In this document: piece after piece, positions 12,096 to 24,389 of the stretch
Numbering within the stretch: position 1 is the stretch's first letter
How the letters are laid out: the number at the start of each line of letters is the position of its first letter
Assembly (NCBI GenBank): GCA_011109175.1
Contig: RDEW01000024.1
Span: 329,005-393,004, forward strand
Direction of reading: 5' to 3'
DNA length: 64,000 nucleotides
Origin: Dicyema japonicum
Taxonomy: Eukaryota > Dicyemida > Rhombozoa > Dicyemidae
Made by a program: the position numbers and the translations under genes
Notes under the pieces: model-generated
The model's input: the letters and a program-made list of their open reading frames with translations, nothing else
The model's database searches: none
Told to the model about the DNA's origin: nothing

Positions 12096-13816
12096 TACCG
12101 TATTTGCCGTTGTATAAGTCGACCTATTAGATCAAAAATCGACCTCGACTTATACACTAACTCATGAAATTCAACATCGTATTCATTACTTCAAATGTGG
12201 TGGAAATTATACACTCTTCAAAAACCCGATGTATCGGTAACCAACGCCGTTTCTCATGCATCTCATTGTGCGTAGGTGTGAGTCCGTCAAGCACATCAAA
12301 CAGCGAGAAACTGAATCACTATAAAGCGTTCGTCACATTGACACGCACCCTCAGCAAACGATTTCAAATATTTTCGCTTCAATCACAGACACCGAAAGCC
12401 AGGCAGCGACAATGACTACTAGGGGGAAGTACTGGGAATTGAATGAATGCGTGACTCCTCGCCTAAACTCCGACAATGTCCGCACGTCAAGCATTGATAA
12501 TGACTGCTTCTGGGATGTTATTTTCTGGGTAACTAATAACTTTATTTGCAGAATGTAGTTATGGTACGTGCAGAATACAAAGAAAATTTTCTCCCCTTTC
12601 TTGTATCTCATTGGTTGGCTCTGCGTTTGCCTCAACAAGCAATCATTTGACTAAAAATTCTTAAAGATCAATCTAATTATGAAGTGAATGGTATAAAATG
12701 ATATCTATGCAAACATTCGATCATTACACTTACCCATGTCTAAACGAATGAAATACTCTGAGAAGTTCAAACTGCAAGTTGGAAACTTTGCCGAAGAAAC
12801 TAACAACTGTGCTGCCTCGAGAAAGTATGGCGTAAATGAGAAACTAGTAAGAGAATGGAAACGCAATGCAACACAGCTAACAGTGATGCCAAGAAACAAA
12901 CGTGCTAATAGAGGGAAAAGCTGCTATATTCACTGTTGTTCTTTCTTACTAAGGTGACGGTACAAAGAAGAAGCCGACGTTCGTTTTTAAGAGAAAAACT
13001 CTGCTGAAAGGACAGTTCGCTTCTGGTGTAGTAATTTACAATCATCCAAAAGGATGGATGAGTAAGGAATCAAGATCTGGATAGAAAAAGTATGGAACTC
13101 TCGACCTGGAGGAATGTTAAAAAAGAAAAGTCTTCTCCTATGGGATTCTTTCAAAGCCTATGTAGTGGACTCCGTCAAAAGAAAACATAAATGAAACAAC
13201 ACTGATGTCGCCGTTTTTCCTGGTGGACTAACAAGTGATTTGCAGCCACTTGATGATTCTTTGAACAAGCTGTTCAAAGACAGATTAAGAGAAAATTGGA
13301 GTAATTGGATGATAGAAAGAGAGAAGCAGTTTACTAAAGGAGGAGCCAGAAAAACACCATCGTTAGAAATAATAACAATGGATTAAACAGTCGTGGGGTG
13401 ATGTGTCGCTGTCTACTGTGGAACGCTCCTTTAAGAAATGCTGCATTTCCAACGCTCTCGATGGGAAGAAGACGACCTTATCTGGGAAGAGGAGGAGACT
13501 GAGGATAAAGAAGACCAAGAAGATGCCTTTTATAACGATAGACTAAACGAAAATGAGTGGAACGTGCTTTTGGAAAAAGTGACGATGAAGACGGATTTTG
13601 AACTCTATTCAAGCACTTTATAATTCTAATTTATTGTTTCTTAACTAAAAATAAATCACTTTATAAGAGTGTTCATTGTTGTTAGTCTCTCTCGGTGCGT
13701 AATATCAGAGGGTTACAAAGTAAGTAGTATTCAAAATGGCGTATACAAAGGATACATCATAAAATCGTAAATTTCCGTCGAATTTTACTTATATTTATAC
13801 ACCGGAAAATACGGTA
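12096..13816 (+). mobile_element. Pogo-type DNA transposon with terminal inverted repeats
   Basis: Left end at 12096 reads TACCGTATTTGCCGTTGTAT; the right end read inward from 13816 is TACCGTATTTTCCGGTGTAT, so 20-bp ends match with few differences and TA borders fit a TA target. Just inside the left end, GTATAAGTCGA (12112-12122) and TCGACTTATAC (12145-12155) form a perfect 11-bp-arm hairpin. Inside lie a pogo-like DNA-binding segment and a DDE segment on the plus strand. The element is about 1.7 kb and is degenerate. Confidence 0.75.
12736..13623 (+). pseudogene. Pogo/CENP-B-like transposase, decayed
   Basis: N-terminal helix-turn-helix: MSKRMKYSEKFKLQVGNFAE, then NNCAASRKYGVNEKLVREWK, the psq/CENP-B-type pattern that binds transposon ends. 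After a broken middle (about 12958-13130), WDSFKAYVVDSV and GGLTSDLQPLD with NKLFKDRLRENWSNWM match the second half of the DDE_1 catalytic domain. The frame at 13438-13623 adds an acidic tail (WEEEETEDKEDQEDAF) that may be out of the original frame. Several stops and shifts show that it no longer encodes an active enzyme. A domesticated gene is unlikely because the inverted ends are still present. Confidence 0.7.
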
Positions 13817-14125
13817 GTTAAGTGGATTTTAACACAGATCTTTGGTAATCCTTTTCTTTCTTCTAGAAGTAAAGTGTGCCACCATCTCCCTTTTATTCCC
13901 CATTTCCAAATTAGAGTCAATCGAAATATCTTTGTTAAAGTTCAATGTATTCATAGCATTTTAGTTTACAAGTTGAAAGGTAGCAAAAATCTTCTCGTCA
14001 TTGGAGACCTTCATAACGTGTTTATGTTCAATTAGCATAATTTCGAGACTCCTTTTAAACATAACTGACTGGATGTAAGTTCTCGTTTCTCCATATAATT
14101 TTTGAAGCATTTCGAGTCAACATAA

Positions 14126-14480
14126 CCAGCGGAAGAATCTTTATTTGACAATTGTAAATAAACGATAGCTTATTTGCAAGGACGGTCGTACTTCCGATAT
14201 GTTTGCAAGCAGTTTGTCATACGAACTACGGACAAATTTATCAAAAATAAAAAGGCTTTGTTTAGTCAGAATCGACATGTCGACTNNNNNNNNNNNNNNN
14301 NNNNNNNNNNNNNNNNNNGAATAATCTTTATTTGACAATCGTAGATAAACAATAGCTTATTTGCAAGGACGGTCGTACTTCCGATATGTTTGCAAGCAGT
14401 TTGTCTTACGAACTACGGACAAATTTATCAAAAATAAAAAGGCTTTGTTTAGTCAGAATCGACATGTCGACTTTTATCTC
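14126..14480. other. Assembly gap (33 N) flanked by duplicated sequence
   Basis: N run at 14286-14318. The roughly 150 bp before it (ending GTCAGAATCGACATGTCGACT) is repeated after it with scattered single-base differences, such as ACAATTGTAAATAAACG versus ACAATCGTAGATAAACA. This is what two unmerged contig ends, perhaps two alleles, would look like. Confidence 0.85.
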
Positions 14481-14649
14481 AGCATTTTGTGTCGATAGAA
14501 TTTGAAGGAACTGAATGTCCCTTTACTTTTCTAGCAACCTGATTCCATACACTCTGCGTAGATGTAGATGCAAGCAATTACGACATCGTCATGTCTTTGG
14601 ATTTAATCAGTGTTTAACATACTATCACACTGGATGACCAGGTGGTCAA

Positions 14650-14876
14650 CAGTTTTTTTTATTTTTCTTTCAATGGTTACATATTGTCCCCAAAGTAAAA
14701 AAAAACATTCTCCTGTATTACAAAAGACGATATATTGCTTCACTTCTTTGGCCGATATTGTACAGTTTTTTTTATTTTTCTTTCAATGGTTACATATTGT
14801 CCCCGAAGTAAAAAAAAACATTCTCCTGTATTACAAAAGACAATATATTGCTTCACTTCTTTGGCCGATATTGGCA
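14650..14876. repeat. Two-copy direct duplication, 113-bp unit
   Basis: The CAGTTTTTTTTATTTTTCTT segment recurs after 113 bp with two or three changes. The frame 14610-14930 spans both copies and is not a gene candidate. Confidence 0.8.
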
Positions 14877-14879
14877 GAT

Positions 14880-16060
14880 ATTTCCTTTGAAGTTTCTACG
14901 TCTACGTTCGTTTACTCCGTGCATCTATAGATCTTTTACAATTTAACGCTCCACAAAATAAAAATTGAATCAAACATTAAGATTATTTTCACTCTTTAGT
15001 TTTTGTTTTGTCATGAAGTGCCTTTTTTACGACAATTTTTCGTATATGTGAAATATTTTAGCATCAAGGTCGGAACCTTGATCAAGGATGACAAGTGTTC
15101 ATCCTTACTGAAGTAAAAAAAATTTAACGGGAAAGGATTTTAGTGGAGATTTATATTCAAATGGAAAATATCTGGAATTTGTAATTTCTCTGAATCAAGT
15201 TCTTTATCACAAATATGTTTTTTTAAATAAAAATTTAAATTTAAAAAAAAATAAAAATTAAATCACAAAAATTGAAAATAATTAGCTTTATGCCGCTTAA
15301 ATCATAGAGAAGTAAACAACAAAGGCTAGTTCATAAGTGCATAATATAAGACATCTTTTCATACCTTCAGATGAGGTTATGTATAAGACGATAATGTGAT
15401 GACTTCCTCTGGAGATAGAATAATTAGATTCATAATTAATGGAAGTCAAAAGTGTTCAAATGCACTGTTCTTGGCTGTGAAGACGTGGTTTAACTCGGTT
15501 TGGAACAATAGAGTCCGATGTTCATATCTGAGAAATGAAGGATGCTAATTTCAGCTGCCTTATTCAACTAAACAGTGTTGCCTATGCTCACATATAAGGC
15601 AAATTACCGGTATTTCAGTGAGAAAAAAATGAAATGTTTGGAAATACTAAAGAATTTTAAAAGACAAGCAATACGGTATTCATTAGGAATGTCTTTGATG
15701 GCGCCGTTTGCATCAAGGACTTACCTAGAATTTAAATACTCTCATGAGATCATTAAGAAGATTCGCAAAGAATTTAGTTTCAGTAATCAACGGATGTTCA
15801 TTGGTAAGTGGAAGACAGAAAACTTCTTTAAAACTCTACAGTCCCTTCTTCCATAACTTGTCTTGTAAAACCTTCTTGACTTGTATATTGAGTGCTTCCA
15901 ATGTGCCTTTATTTTGTGATGATGGTTTCCCATTTGAAAACACAACATTAATTAACTTCCGTTTAGCTTAACAATGAACGTTGCAGGAATAAATGCGGAG
16001 AAGAAACATGAGTACGAACAAGAGATCCCAGTAAGCGCTGTTGGTTATTTGAATGAATCT
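14880..16060. other. Unassigned
   Basis: No family recognised. The 93-codon frame at 15575-15856 (+) is lysine-rich and has no motif. The overlapping frame 15744-15971 is no better supported. Confidence 0.3.
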
Positions 16061-16073
16061 CACTCTCCATCCT

Positions 16074-16114
16074 GAGGGGGAATAGCTACCTAGTCAGGAT
16101 AGCCACTGTATGAA
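16074..16114 (+). repeat. Short shared 3'-end-like repeat, copy 1
   Basis: GGGGGAATAGCTACCTAGTC, then AGGATAGCCACTGTATGA, matches 33150-33190 (GGAGAATAGCATCGCAGTCA, GGACGGCTACTGTATCA). An AT-rich run follows here. It could be the 3' end of a retroelement. Confidence 0.4.
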
Positions 16115-16554
16115 TTATTTTTATTTTGTATTAACAATAAAGTTTTTTTTACCTACAGAAAACATTAAAAATTGAAAGTTGGTCGAAATATCGGTGTTTG
16201 AGTTAAAGATTCTTTAAAGCATTCCCTTAATCATCTTGCAAACAAACAGTGCAAGGAGGGAATTAAAAATCATTAATGGGAATGAATAGCCTGGAGAGCA
16301 TAGAATGGAAATGTCTCATGAAGAGCTCATCTCATCTTCCATCAACCTAGAGAGATGCCATGAGGATATTGCGAGGATATTCAATTGGTTGCTACAAGAG
16401 GAATGAAGACTGATTCGAAAGTGGAGAAAAGGTGTAAAGAAAGTTTTCAACTTTCAGGAGGTGATTGAAGATTTAGGTAACTTTGGCTGATTCTATTATA
16501 GTTTATTTCTAAAGTCAACTTTAATGACGCAGTCTTTTTGTTAACTTTTGTCAG

Positions 16555-16864
16555 TGGTGTCAATCGTAATGAAGAGCCAATAACTTCCCCCGTTCATTAG
16601 TTTCGATTTAATTTGAGTTTAATTTTGTTTCAGGTAACTGACTCTCATTTTCTTAAAGAAAGTGACTTTTGGTTACTCAGTTGAATCAAAAATCAACTGT
16701 TAAAAAANNTGGTGTCGGTTGTAATGAAGAGCCAATAACCTCCCCCGTTCATTAGTTTCGATTTAATTTGAGTTTAATTATGTTTCAGGTAACTGACTCT
16801 CATTTTCTTCAAGAAAGTGACTTTTGGTTACTCAGTTGAATCAAAAATCAACTGTTAAAAAAAT
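16555..16864. other. Duplicated flanks around a 2-N gap
   Basis: NN at 16708-16709. The sequence from TGGTGTCAATCGTAATGAAG to ATCAACTGTTAAAAAA is repeated right after it with small differences. Same pattern as the gap at 14286. Confidence 0.85.
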
Positions 16865-18330
16865 TTCAGAACTCGAATTATAATCACCAGGTGACCGGGA
16901 AAACGAAACCTATGGACGGCCAGGTATATGGAATTCCGTATTTCCACAAAGTTCGCGCGAAGGTTAATCTTGAAAAATCAGTTTCCCTCAAGGCATTCCT
17001 AAAAAGTGCTAGTTTTGAAATTGTGTCATTTTTATTGACTTTTTCTGACACGTGTAAGCTGTTGCATTACCGACTCATGAATAAAGTTAGATTTTTAAAG
17101 ATCAACTACGGAGAGATATTAGATCCATACTGAACAGAATAAAGATGAGGGAAAGTCGGAATAAATAGGTCCTTCCTCAGAGGTCCTGGACACAAGTGAA
17201 AGGAATCAGGGGTTAATAATATCCAAAGGGGTGTTTCAGACATTCGGTAGTGGACGTGAACATCTTGTAAACCTACTCAAAAAATTTGAATGAAAATCTT
17301 CTAATTTTAATAATTGTGACCGATTGAGGAAATTGGTTGAGAAAACTAATAGTCTACCTGTTACAATGATATGATCATTCCTGGCTTTTCATCCTTTATT
17401 TTCTAGTTGACCGGTGGATTCCATGAGAGCCACAACACCAGGGATTGACCTTGAGTGTAGCAATAAGAGCACACTTTACTTATGACTCATAGAAATAATT
17501 GAATCATCAATCCTGACTGGGACAATGATATATAGTTTGCCAAAAAGTTGATTATGAACCTCCTAATAACGGATCTCCTATAAGAGGTTGTCAATAACTC
17601 CTAGATAAAAGTTTGTGGCTTGCTAACTTTAAGAACATGGAAAAAACTATCTCCACTTACCACGAGCAGAACACGTTAGAGAATCAGAAGAATTTCAACA
17701 CAAAAAAATGAAGTTTATTTGTTTTATTTAAATCATGGACGGCTTCTTCGGCGTTGTTGGCTGCAAATAAATTTAGAATTAACATGTCTAATAAAAAAAT
17801 AATTATAGTCTGTCCATAAAAACTTTAAAAAACGACGATTCTAATGTCTTCCATAGTTTCCGAATGTGCCGACATTAGACGAAAAGCAGGACATCGTGTT
17901 TTCACTTAGAAACTCCTCAGTTTAATCATCAATCGAAACTTTCCGGCGTTTCAGTTTTCTGAATTGAAAAGTTTAGAAAACTCGTGGACCCTTCTCTTAC
18001 GTTTTACAAAGCAGGAACTCTGGGGAATCTCCATCAGAGTCTGGAGTACCATAAATTTCAATTTAACAATGAATTTTTAACTTATTTGATTTTATATTAG
18101 CAGACAGACGTTCGGAAAATAGCATGAGCATAACAACGTTGAATCCCCAAGTTAAGATGTTGTCCAAGGATTCCTTCATAAGACTTACTCAATCTTTAGA
18201 AAAGTCGGTCTATTTGACATTTAGTGATAAATTCCTGAATACTAGGAAATTCACGTGTGAAACTCCAAAAAAGAATTTAACAACTAGTTAAGCATACTCA
18301 GTTCCCACTGACACAGAAAAGAGTCTTTTC
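16865..18330. other. Unassigned
   Basis: Contains the 80-codon frame 16891-17133 (+), starting MTGKTKPMDGQVYGIPYFHK. It has no recognisable domain and no clear intron-bounded partner. Nothing else recognised. Confidence 0.3.
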
Positions 18331-18339
18331 AGGGTCACA

Positions 18340-19130
18340 AGTTCTCCTCGAACCAATTTAATAGGTAGAGCCGTCCATTTCCTGAAGTTGTGGGAACGAC
18401 TTCTTCATTCACTCTTGCCTATCCCAAAAGCCCAGACATCAGAAGAGCGCATTATTCTCATTTAATATATGCAATGCCTTTAGGAATCTTACATGAAAAA
18501 GTTTTTAGACGGACATTCCTGAAAATTTTAAAAAACATTTGATCAGTTTCCCGACTATTTTCTAATGATGTACACCGTGGATCACCGTTATCCCCCCCTA
18601 CTTTTCAATTTATTCTTGACTGAAATTCGGATACCGAAAGGGGAATACGATCTTGTCTTATGCAGACGGCATCGTTTTAGTATCGCGGAATCAAGACATT
18701 CAGTCAGCCACGGAAAAATAAAAATTTGTGCGTTTAAATAAGAATCAACTGACAATAAACTCTGGAAAATCCGTCACATCCCCAAAACCTTTGAAAGTCC
18801 AATGAAATAACGAAAGGGACTTTATGTTCAACGTAACAACAAAAAAATCCACGATTCTTCCCTATGAAACCTCCCCCTTTGCAAGATCCTTTTGGTTTTT
18901 TCAAAGGGGTGCTTAGTCCCTTCCATTAATCTCTCGATCTCATGAAGATATTGAACTTTACCCGGGAGATTAAAAAACTCAAAAATTCTGCACCTATATA
19001 TCAACGGGATCTCGAAAAACGAGAAGAGGTGATGGAATTTTTATCTTCAGACGATGTGAAAAAGCTCTAATACATGAAACATAACTACTTCACTGCTAAT
19101 TCCTCGATTATGAAGATACTTACTCATTAT
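18340..19130 (+). pseudogene. Jockey/CR1-like LINE reverse transcriptase fragment
   Basis: RT palm region. A G-S-P-L-S-P stretch with FNLFLTEI (split over two frames) precedes SYADGIVLVSRNQDIQSATE. The catalytic Y-A-D-D is changed to Y-A-D-G (18659-18670). LNKNQLTINSGKSV follows, as expected for the next RT block. Multiple shifts make it inactive. Its best local relative appears to be 52900-53700. Confidence 0.7.
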
Positions 19131-20410
19131 CATGAACATTTCATCAAGCAGATCATCGATCTCATAAAATAGAGGCGTGCTATCAAATGGAGTGGTGTAC
19201 GGGACACAATCCGACCTAAACCAGACGATCTCAGATCATTAAAATATCAAAAATTAAAAAATATTATATTTAAAAAATAATTAATCACTTTCCATACATT
19301 GAGTTCAAGAGCCACTAGCTCAACCAAAAAAATGTCATCTTGGAAGTGGAGAGGATCTTGACTGGTTGCGCACTGCGGCTTTGAATATGAAGAAGTGGAT
19401 GAAACTAACCAGTGATTTGCTAACTCGTGTTGCACATGCTTTGTTAGGTCCTATGACATAGCGATAAGTGCTTATAATAATAAATCATTCTTATTGGCAT
19501 CTAAATCCAAAAAATGGTAAAATTCCTCCAACACAAAGTGACAGATTATGCGCTACCTGCAAATAATTAAAAAATTAATTTCAACAATAAAACTCTTCAT
19601 TTTCCAATATTTTAAACAATTTAAAATTTTATACAATAAAATGGCCCATTTGACATATTCTTGTATCGACCAAATAAAAATGAAGGGAAACAGAATCTGA
19701 AAATATGAATACTTTATCGAAAATTTTATAAATCATTAAGAGGTGGATAACTTTTTATCTGAGCGCACTCTGGCAGTGTCGAGAAAACATCATGTACGTT
19801 ACCTTTCGAACGGAGTGCCGAAAGCTCTGTCCTACCACCTGGTCTAATTAATCTTCATTTGAGCACCATAGCTGAAACTGAGAATACTCTTGTTTTTTTT
19901 TGAGCAGCATAGACTGACCTCTTTTAGTCTAAGTTTGTGTAATAAGTACTCTTTCACTATAACATGTTCTTAAACATTCATCGATTTGGCTGTCCTGAAG
20001 AATATGAAAGATTAGCCTTCCTTAATTCACCAGTAATCTTTATATAACTCTAATGTTCACATATTCAATAAGTTTGAGAATATATCAAACCTATCAACAA
20101 CATCATTGTGGGGACTCACTGCAAATGGAAGTGTGCTTTTTATCCCTTAATTATTAAATTATTCCAAAGACCAAGGGTAACCAAACTAACTAACTCCTTG
20201 ATCCTGACTCGTTCTAGCGTTCCAGTATTTGTCTCCAGGAAACGACATTGTCCTTCGGGGAACTAATTTTAGGAAAGCCATCAACACGGTGAATATCAAG
20301 TTGTGAAAACTCCGCGTTTACTTTTAATATTTTTTATAATATTTTAAATATTATTTTATTTTTTTTATTTCTTGTTCAAATTTATTATCTTAGTTATTTT
20401 AAGCAAAAAT
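19131..20410. other. Unassigned
   Basis: No gene recognised; strongly AT-rich at 19550-19750 and 20300-20410. The end near 20175-20200 (ACCAAACTAACTAACTCCTT) resembles 6073-6093 (ACCAAACTAACTAATCACGT), perhaps a shared repeat terminus. Confidence 0.3.
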
Positions 20411-20429
20411 AATTTGATAAATGAAAAAC

Positions 20430-20857
20430 GTATTCCTTACGGACTTCTCCGTTCACTCTGGGATCTCTCAATTGCAGAGGACTTAAACAACCTTATAAGA
20501 AACACCAACTGGTATGCGATCTAACTAAATATGACGTCTCTGTCTTCTGTCTACAAGATACAAAAACGACCGTACAATGTACAGAACTGTTTGGAAATTC
20601 CATCTTTTTATCCTCCCGTCGGCCTGCCGATATTATGATCTCGATTTGGAGTCCATCAGGACTTGATTCACTACGTTACAAGAGTGTGGACAGCATCTGA
20701 TATCATAATGGAAATGGCAGACGACCTGGACTATCTAAGAGAACTAGTGCGAAATAGAAGATCATGGTCGAAACTGACGGAGAGGATATTTGGAATACGG
20801 CACAAGGGAAACTTAACTAATTTTATGTTTTTTCGGGAGTGCTTTTTAATAGTAATA
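20430..20857 (+). mobile_element. Internally deleted APE LINE copy
   Basis: Begins with the first part of an APE endonuclease (SLNCRGLKQPYKKHQLVCDL, then DVSVFCLQDTK) and passes, near 20690-20715, to the C-terminal tail (DDLDYLRELVRNRRSWSKL) and the 3' terminus TTTTCGGGAGTGCTTTTTAA plus TAA repeats. The 13-bp repeat ATAAATGAAAAAC lies at 20417-20429 and 20858-20870, so the whole piece could be one retrotransposed molecule lacking the middle. Alternatively, only the tail piece (from about 20700) was inserted into the endonuclease that resumes at 20871. Confidence 0.55.
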
Positions 20858-20870
20858 ATAAATGAAAAAC

Positions 20871-22150
20871 ACAATAACGCCTTCACATCACAATCCCAAG
20901 TCTCCCGTGGAATACATTGGAATTACCATCCGTACAAGAATGGAAAATATCACAATTGCGAGCATGTACATTCCCCCTGCCAATATCTGCACAAAGGAAT
21001 TTACCTTCTCCCTGAATGTGTTACGCCAATACCAACATGTGGCGACCTCAACGCGAAACACCCGACCTGGTACAAAAGTCTAACGCCATAGGAAATCTCC
21101 TTCTCTCTCTACTGGATAACTTCATAATCCTTAACGACTATCGGATAAACGCAAGAACACCCTATAGAGCTTATGACAACATGACCTCACCTGATTTGAC
21201 CTTTGCCACCCCTAACATTGCTTCTCTTGACAACTGGTCTGTGATTTATAACTTCCGGAGCGACCACAATCCTATTTTCATTCGGGTAAAGGGCACGCTC
21301 ATCTCGGAAAAAAGATGAAACACTTTCCTGGATTACAGAAACGTTAATTGGAAAAAAATTTGCTCAATGTGTGGAAATGAACTTAGCCGATTTCGACGCA
21401 GTACGTTTCAACTCATTCGATAATGCAGTCTCTTATGTTAACAAAAAGATCCAGAAGGCAATGAAGGTATTTATCAGGGAAAGATAAATCAAATCCTACA
21501 TTAAACGTTTTGATCACAAAACGAAGAAAAATTATGAATGAACGTAATCAACTCAAGAGCGTCCAAGGGCCATCACCAGAAATTATATACCGAATTCAAG
21601 TGCTTGATAGCGAAATGAGAAAAAATCTATAAGAAAAGGGAACTGGACGAACGGAGAAAAATCATCTCCGTGTTTAACAAACAAGGTCCCTGCCAATTAT
21701 GTGAAAGACTCTCCCTGATCACAAAACCCTGAGAAAAGAAAGTCTTGATTTCTACAAAAAGGAACTTGACAGAATGATGAAATTCTACGCTCAGAGCAGC
21801 TATTTACCCCATAGAAGGTACGAGGGTCCTCCCTTGTCACTGATGAAACCAAGATGTCGTCATGTTCATGTATCTTTTTCACAAGTGGAAGTCGAAAATA
21901 CCATTAAATTTTAAAAACTAATCTATTTAAGCGGAGCAGATAATCGGTGATGTGACATAACACGTGTTGTTAAATAGACTTCCATCATTAGAAAAGACAA
22001 ATTTAATGCAATGAAGAATCTGAGTGAACGACTATCAGAAGGCGATTTTTTTCGAAGGATATCTAGGTCGTCTGGATTTTCGAGATTCACACAGTTCCAA
22101 GATCTTCGTGAATTTCAATAGGGAGAAATTAGCTTAGACGTCTCCGGTGA
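20871..22150 (+). pseudogene. APE-type LINE: endonuclease, linker and RT start
   Basis: Frameshifted endonuclease: SPVEYIGITIRTRMENITIA with YIPPANI, then GDLNAKHPTWY (21041), then SPDLTFATPNIASLDNWSVI and SDHNPIFI (21259), the conserved catalytic and product-binding blocks of the exonuclease/endonuclease/phosphatase fold. Next comes a charged linker (about 21340-21880; KKRELDERRKIISVFNKQG) and, near 21880-21960, the start of an RT domain (VEVENTIK, then a serine/glycine/alanine-aspartate block). Frame breaks are frequent. It nicks DNA for target-primed reverse transcription in intact relatives. Confidence 0.75.
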
Positions 22151-23075
22151 CCACAACTGCACTGGAAGTAAGCTTCCATAGCATCATTTGCCGGAACTGC
22201 TTTGTCCATTCTTAGGATATTTCCTAATAATTTCCACCTCTCCCCTTTGGTCGTTCGTTCAATTGACTGTGAATTGAATAATGCGTACAGCTTTATTACA
22301 AATATTTTTTGGAATCTTAATTTTGATCAGCAATTTATGTCTTGGAAGTTTATTTTTTCTCAATATGATTGATCGACACCCCATGTTCCAGAATTTTACA
22401 AAAGTACAGGAATGACAAACGCTTTTTAAAGCCGCAATTTTGTCCTGAAAAATACATCGATATTAAGCATCCAGTTTGACTGTATTTTTTTGGTGCCTTG
22501 TTTTCCTCCTTTTAATGTCTTCCCAGTCTCTTAGTAAATATCTTAACTTCCTCACTCTTATCCATGTTTCTTCAGCTGACCGGTCCTCTTTTTCACTGTT
22601 GTTATGTCGGTTTTTCGATATTAATAATACCAAATACCTCCCTCGACCCCACACAATCACGTATCGGCAGGATGATTGGATCTTTGTATTCACGACGGCA
22701 CGATCCACTATTCATGCGTATCATGGATTCTAGAAGCATTGGCGACTGGGACTCTCCAGAAGTCAATATTTGGTAATTTTGGAAGCTGTTTTTCGGCTAG
22801 CCGATATTTTGTATATCACCCATCTTTTCAAAAAATAGTCCATTTCGTCAGCACAGACAAGTTCTAACATTCTTCATTTAAAAATGGTAATGTAAATTAA
22901 AGGGTTCCATTATGGGTTGGAGGCACTTAGTACGCAATGGGGGCTCTACACTGTGAGTACCACCTCTCTCTACCTATGTACGTAAACTGGGTGATGTAAA
23001 TTCCCTCTGTTCATTTTTCACCTCTCAGAGCCGACAGCAAATCGCCTCTCCGAATGTTATGAACTTATACGTTGT
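22151..23075. other. Unassigned
   Basis: Overlapping small frames on both strands at 22463-22867 reflect composition and not a gene. No RT, transposase or host motif seen. Confidence 0.3.
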
Positions 23076-23109
23076 TCTTCTAAAATGCCAAAGGTGAACG
23101 CAGCTGGTA

Positions 23110-23172
23110 TTTGCTATTTAATATTCGCTGGTCTCCTACAAGTTGTTGAAACCGGGATTACATAACTAACTA
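23110..23172 (+). repeat. Shared 3'-end-like repeat ending in CTAA units
   Basis: CTCCTACAAGTTGTTGAAAC, then CGGGATTACATAACTAACTAA. The same end occurs at 32070-32115 (CTCCTACAAGATAGTGAGAC, TGGGGTTACTTAACTAACTAA). A short tandem tetranucleotide at the end is typical of non-LTR 3' termini. Confidence 0.5.
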
Positions 23173-23539
23173 ATGGGTAAAAGACGTCTATGGGAGTTGC
23201 GCCTCAAGATCGAGAGTATAAGTATCTCGATTTACCATAATGTCATTTGAGGCTCTCCTTTCTGCAAACCGATCAACCTGATGAACTTTAACATGCTGTG
23301 GCCATGCTCGCCATACGTCTCAATGAAACGGTATTCCCTCCTTTTGGAATCTTAAGAGTACTCACTGCGGACCTTATACACAGCGATAACTTGAGCAGAT
23401 TCCACGTTTGAGAAAGTATGGGAAAGTAAGACATCTCCATCTGCTCGATAGCATTATCTTAACGCCATCGGCCTCTTGTCATCACTCCTGTCAAGTCCGA
23501 AGGGTTCCAGGAAGTAAGCAACGATTATACAACTCCCGA

Positions 23540-23830
23540 AAATCTTAATGGTGTAGTCAAAGAACTCTGGAGATCACAGTGGATATTGTTGGACAGAGTA
23601 TTTATCAAGAAACGATATTTCTTCTTTTAAGGCTCTTTTGAAAATTTTCATCAGAAATCCGAAAGTCTTAGAATTCAAAATTATCGTCACTATCCAGATG
23701 GCTGAACTTGAAAAAGATGAGGAGGATTTGGATGCGTACCTTAAGAAAAGATTATGAATGAGACAAAATCGTTGTTTGTTTGTTAAAATCAGAAAAACCT
23801 TTTATAAACTAAATAAAATAGAATAAGGTT
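23540..23830 (+). pseudogene. Probable LINE endonuclease-RT linker
   Basis: LLKIFIRNPKVLEFKIIVTI and MAELEKDEEDLDAYLKKRL are followed by a shifted frame VKIRKTFYKLNKIE. Charge pattern and position resemble the linker after the endonuclease in 20871-22150. Assigned by pattern only; no catalytic motif is included. Confidence 0.35.
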
Positions 23831-24239
23831 TTTTCAAACAAGATAGATTACTAAATCTAAAGAAAATTGAGTGTTTTCCTTTTAACGGAACTTAACTCTT
23901 ACAGTCTGTTTTTAATAACCCCGGATATATCTGAAAAGGGTTCTATTTCAGTTCCCTCTGTCGAAATAGGACGTATCTTTTCCAAGTATTATGCCTATCC
24001 ATATTCGCCATTCTGGGAACCCCTCTACTAAATTAATGAATAGAGGGATCCTTTTTCGTTCAATTTATTGTATTGAACCACTATTATTAGAGACATAAAT
24101 TGAATCACACTAACAAACACGGGATAAGGTCCAACCATCCCTTTTTTAAGTCAACTAATCGACAAACAACCCGATTCCAATATAATTCCCTTTCAGTTTC
24201 GTCCTAATCGCGATAGAGAATTAAGGGGTCGGAACTATC

Positions 24240-24385
24240 TCCAGGCGTGTTCTCCGAGAGATTGATACCGCAATCTCGCCATGCTCGGAGATCGAGAGTG
24301 GCGTTGGTTCCATAAACGCCTCGGGATTACAATCGTTCGTGGAAATGTATTCTGTCTCTCGGAGGAACGAATCGTATGAAACCAA
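24240..24385 (+). pseudogene. RLE-type LINE C-terminal fragment
   Basis: RNLAMLGDREWRWFHKRLGI, then TIVRGNVFCLSEERIV. This matches the last helices of the RLE LINEs (LATLKSHDARETRW...ISVAIVRRN at 6800 and LARKKRDQREGLW...IGIAILRGN at 39005). Only the terminal part is present and its frame closes at a stop. Confidence 0.6.
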
Positions 24386-24389
24386 TAAA

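Noticed and set aside
22463-22867. Cluster of overlapping frames on both strands
   Set aside because: Frames of 60-85 codons on both strands without domain or splice support; expected from local composition.
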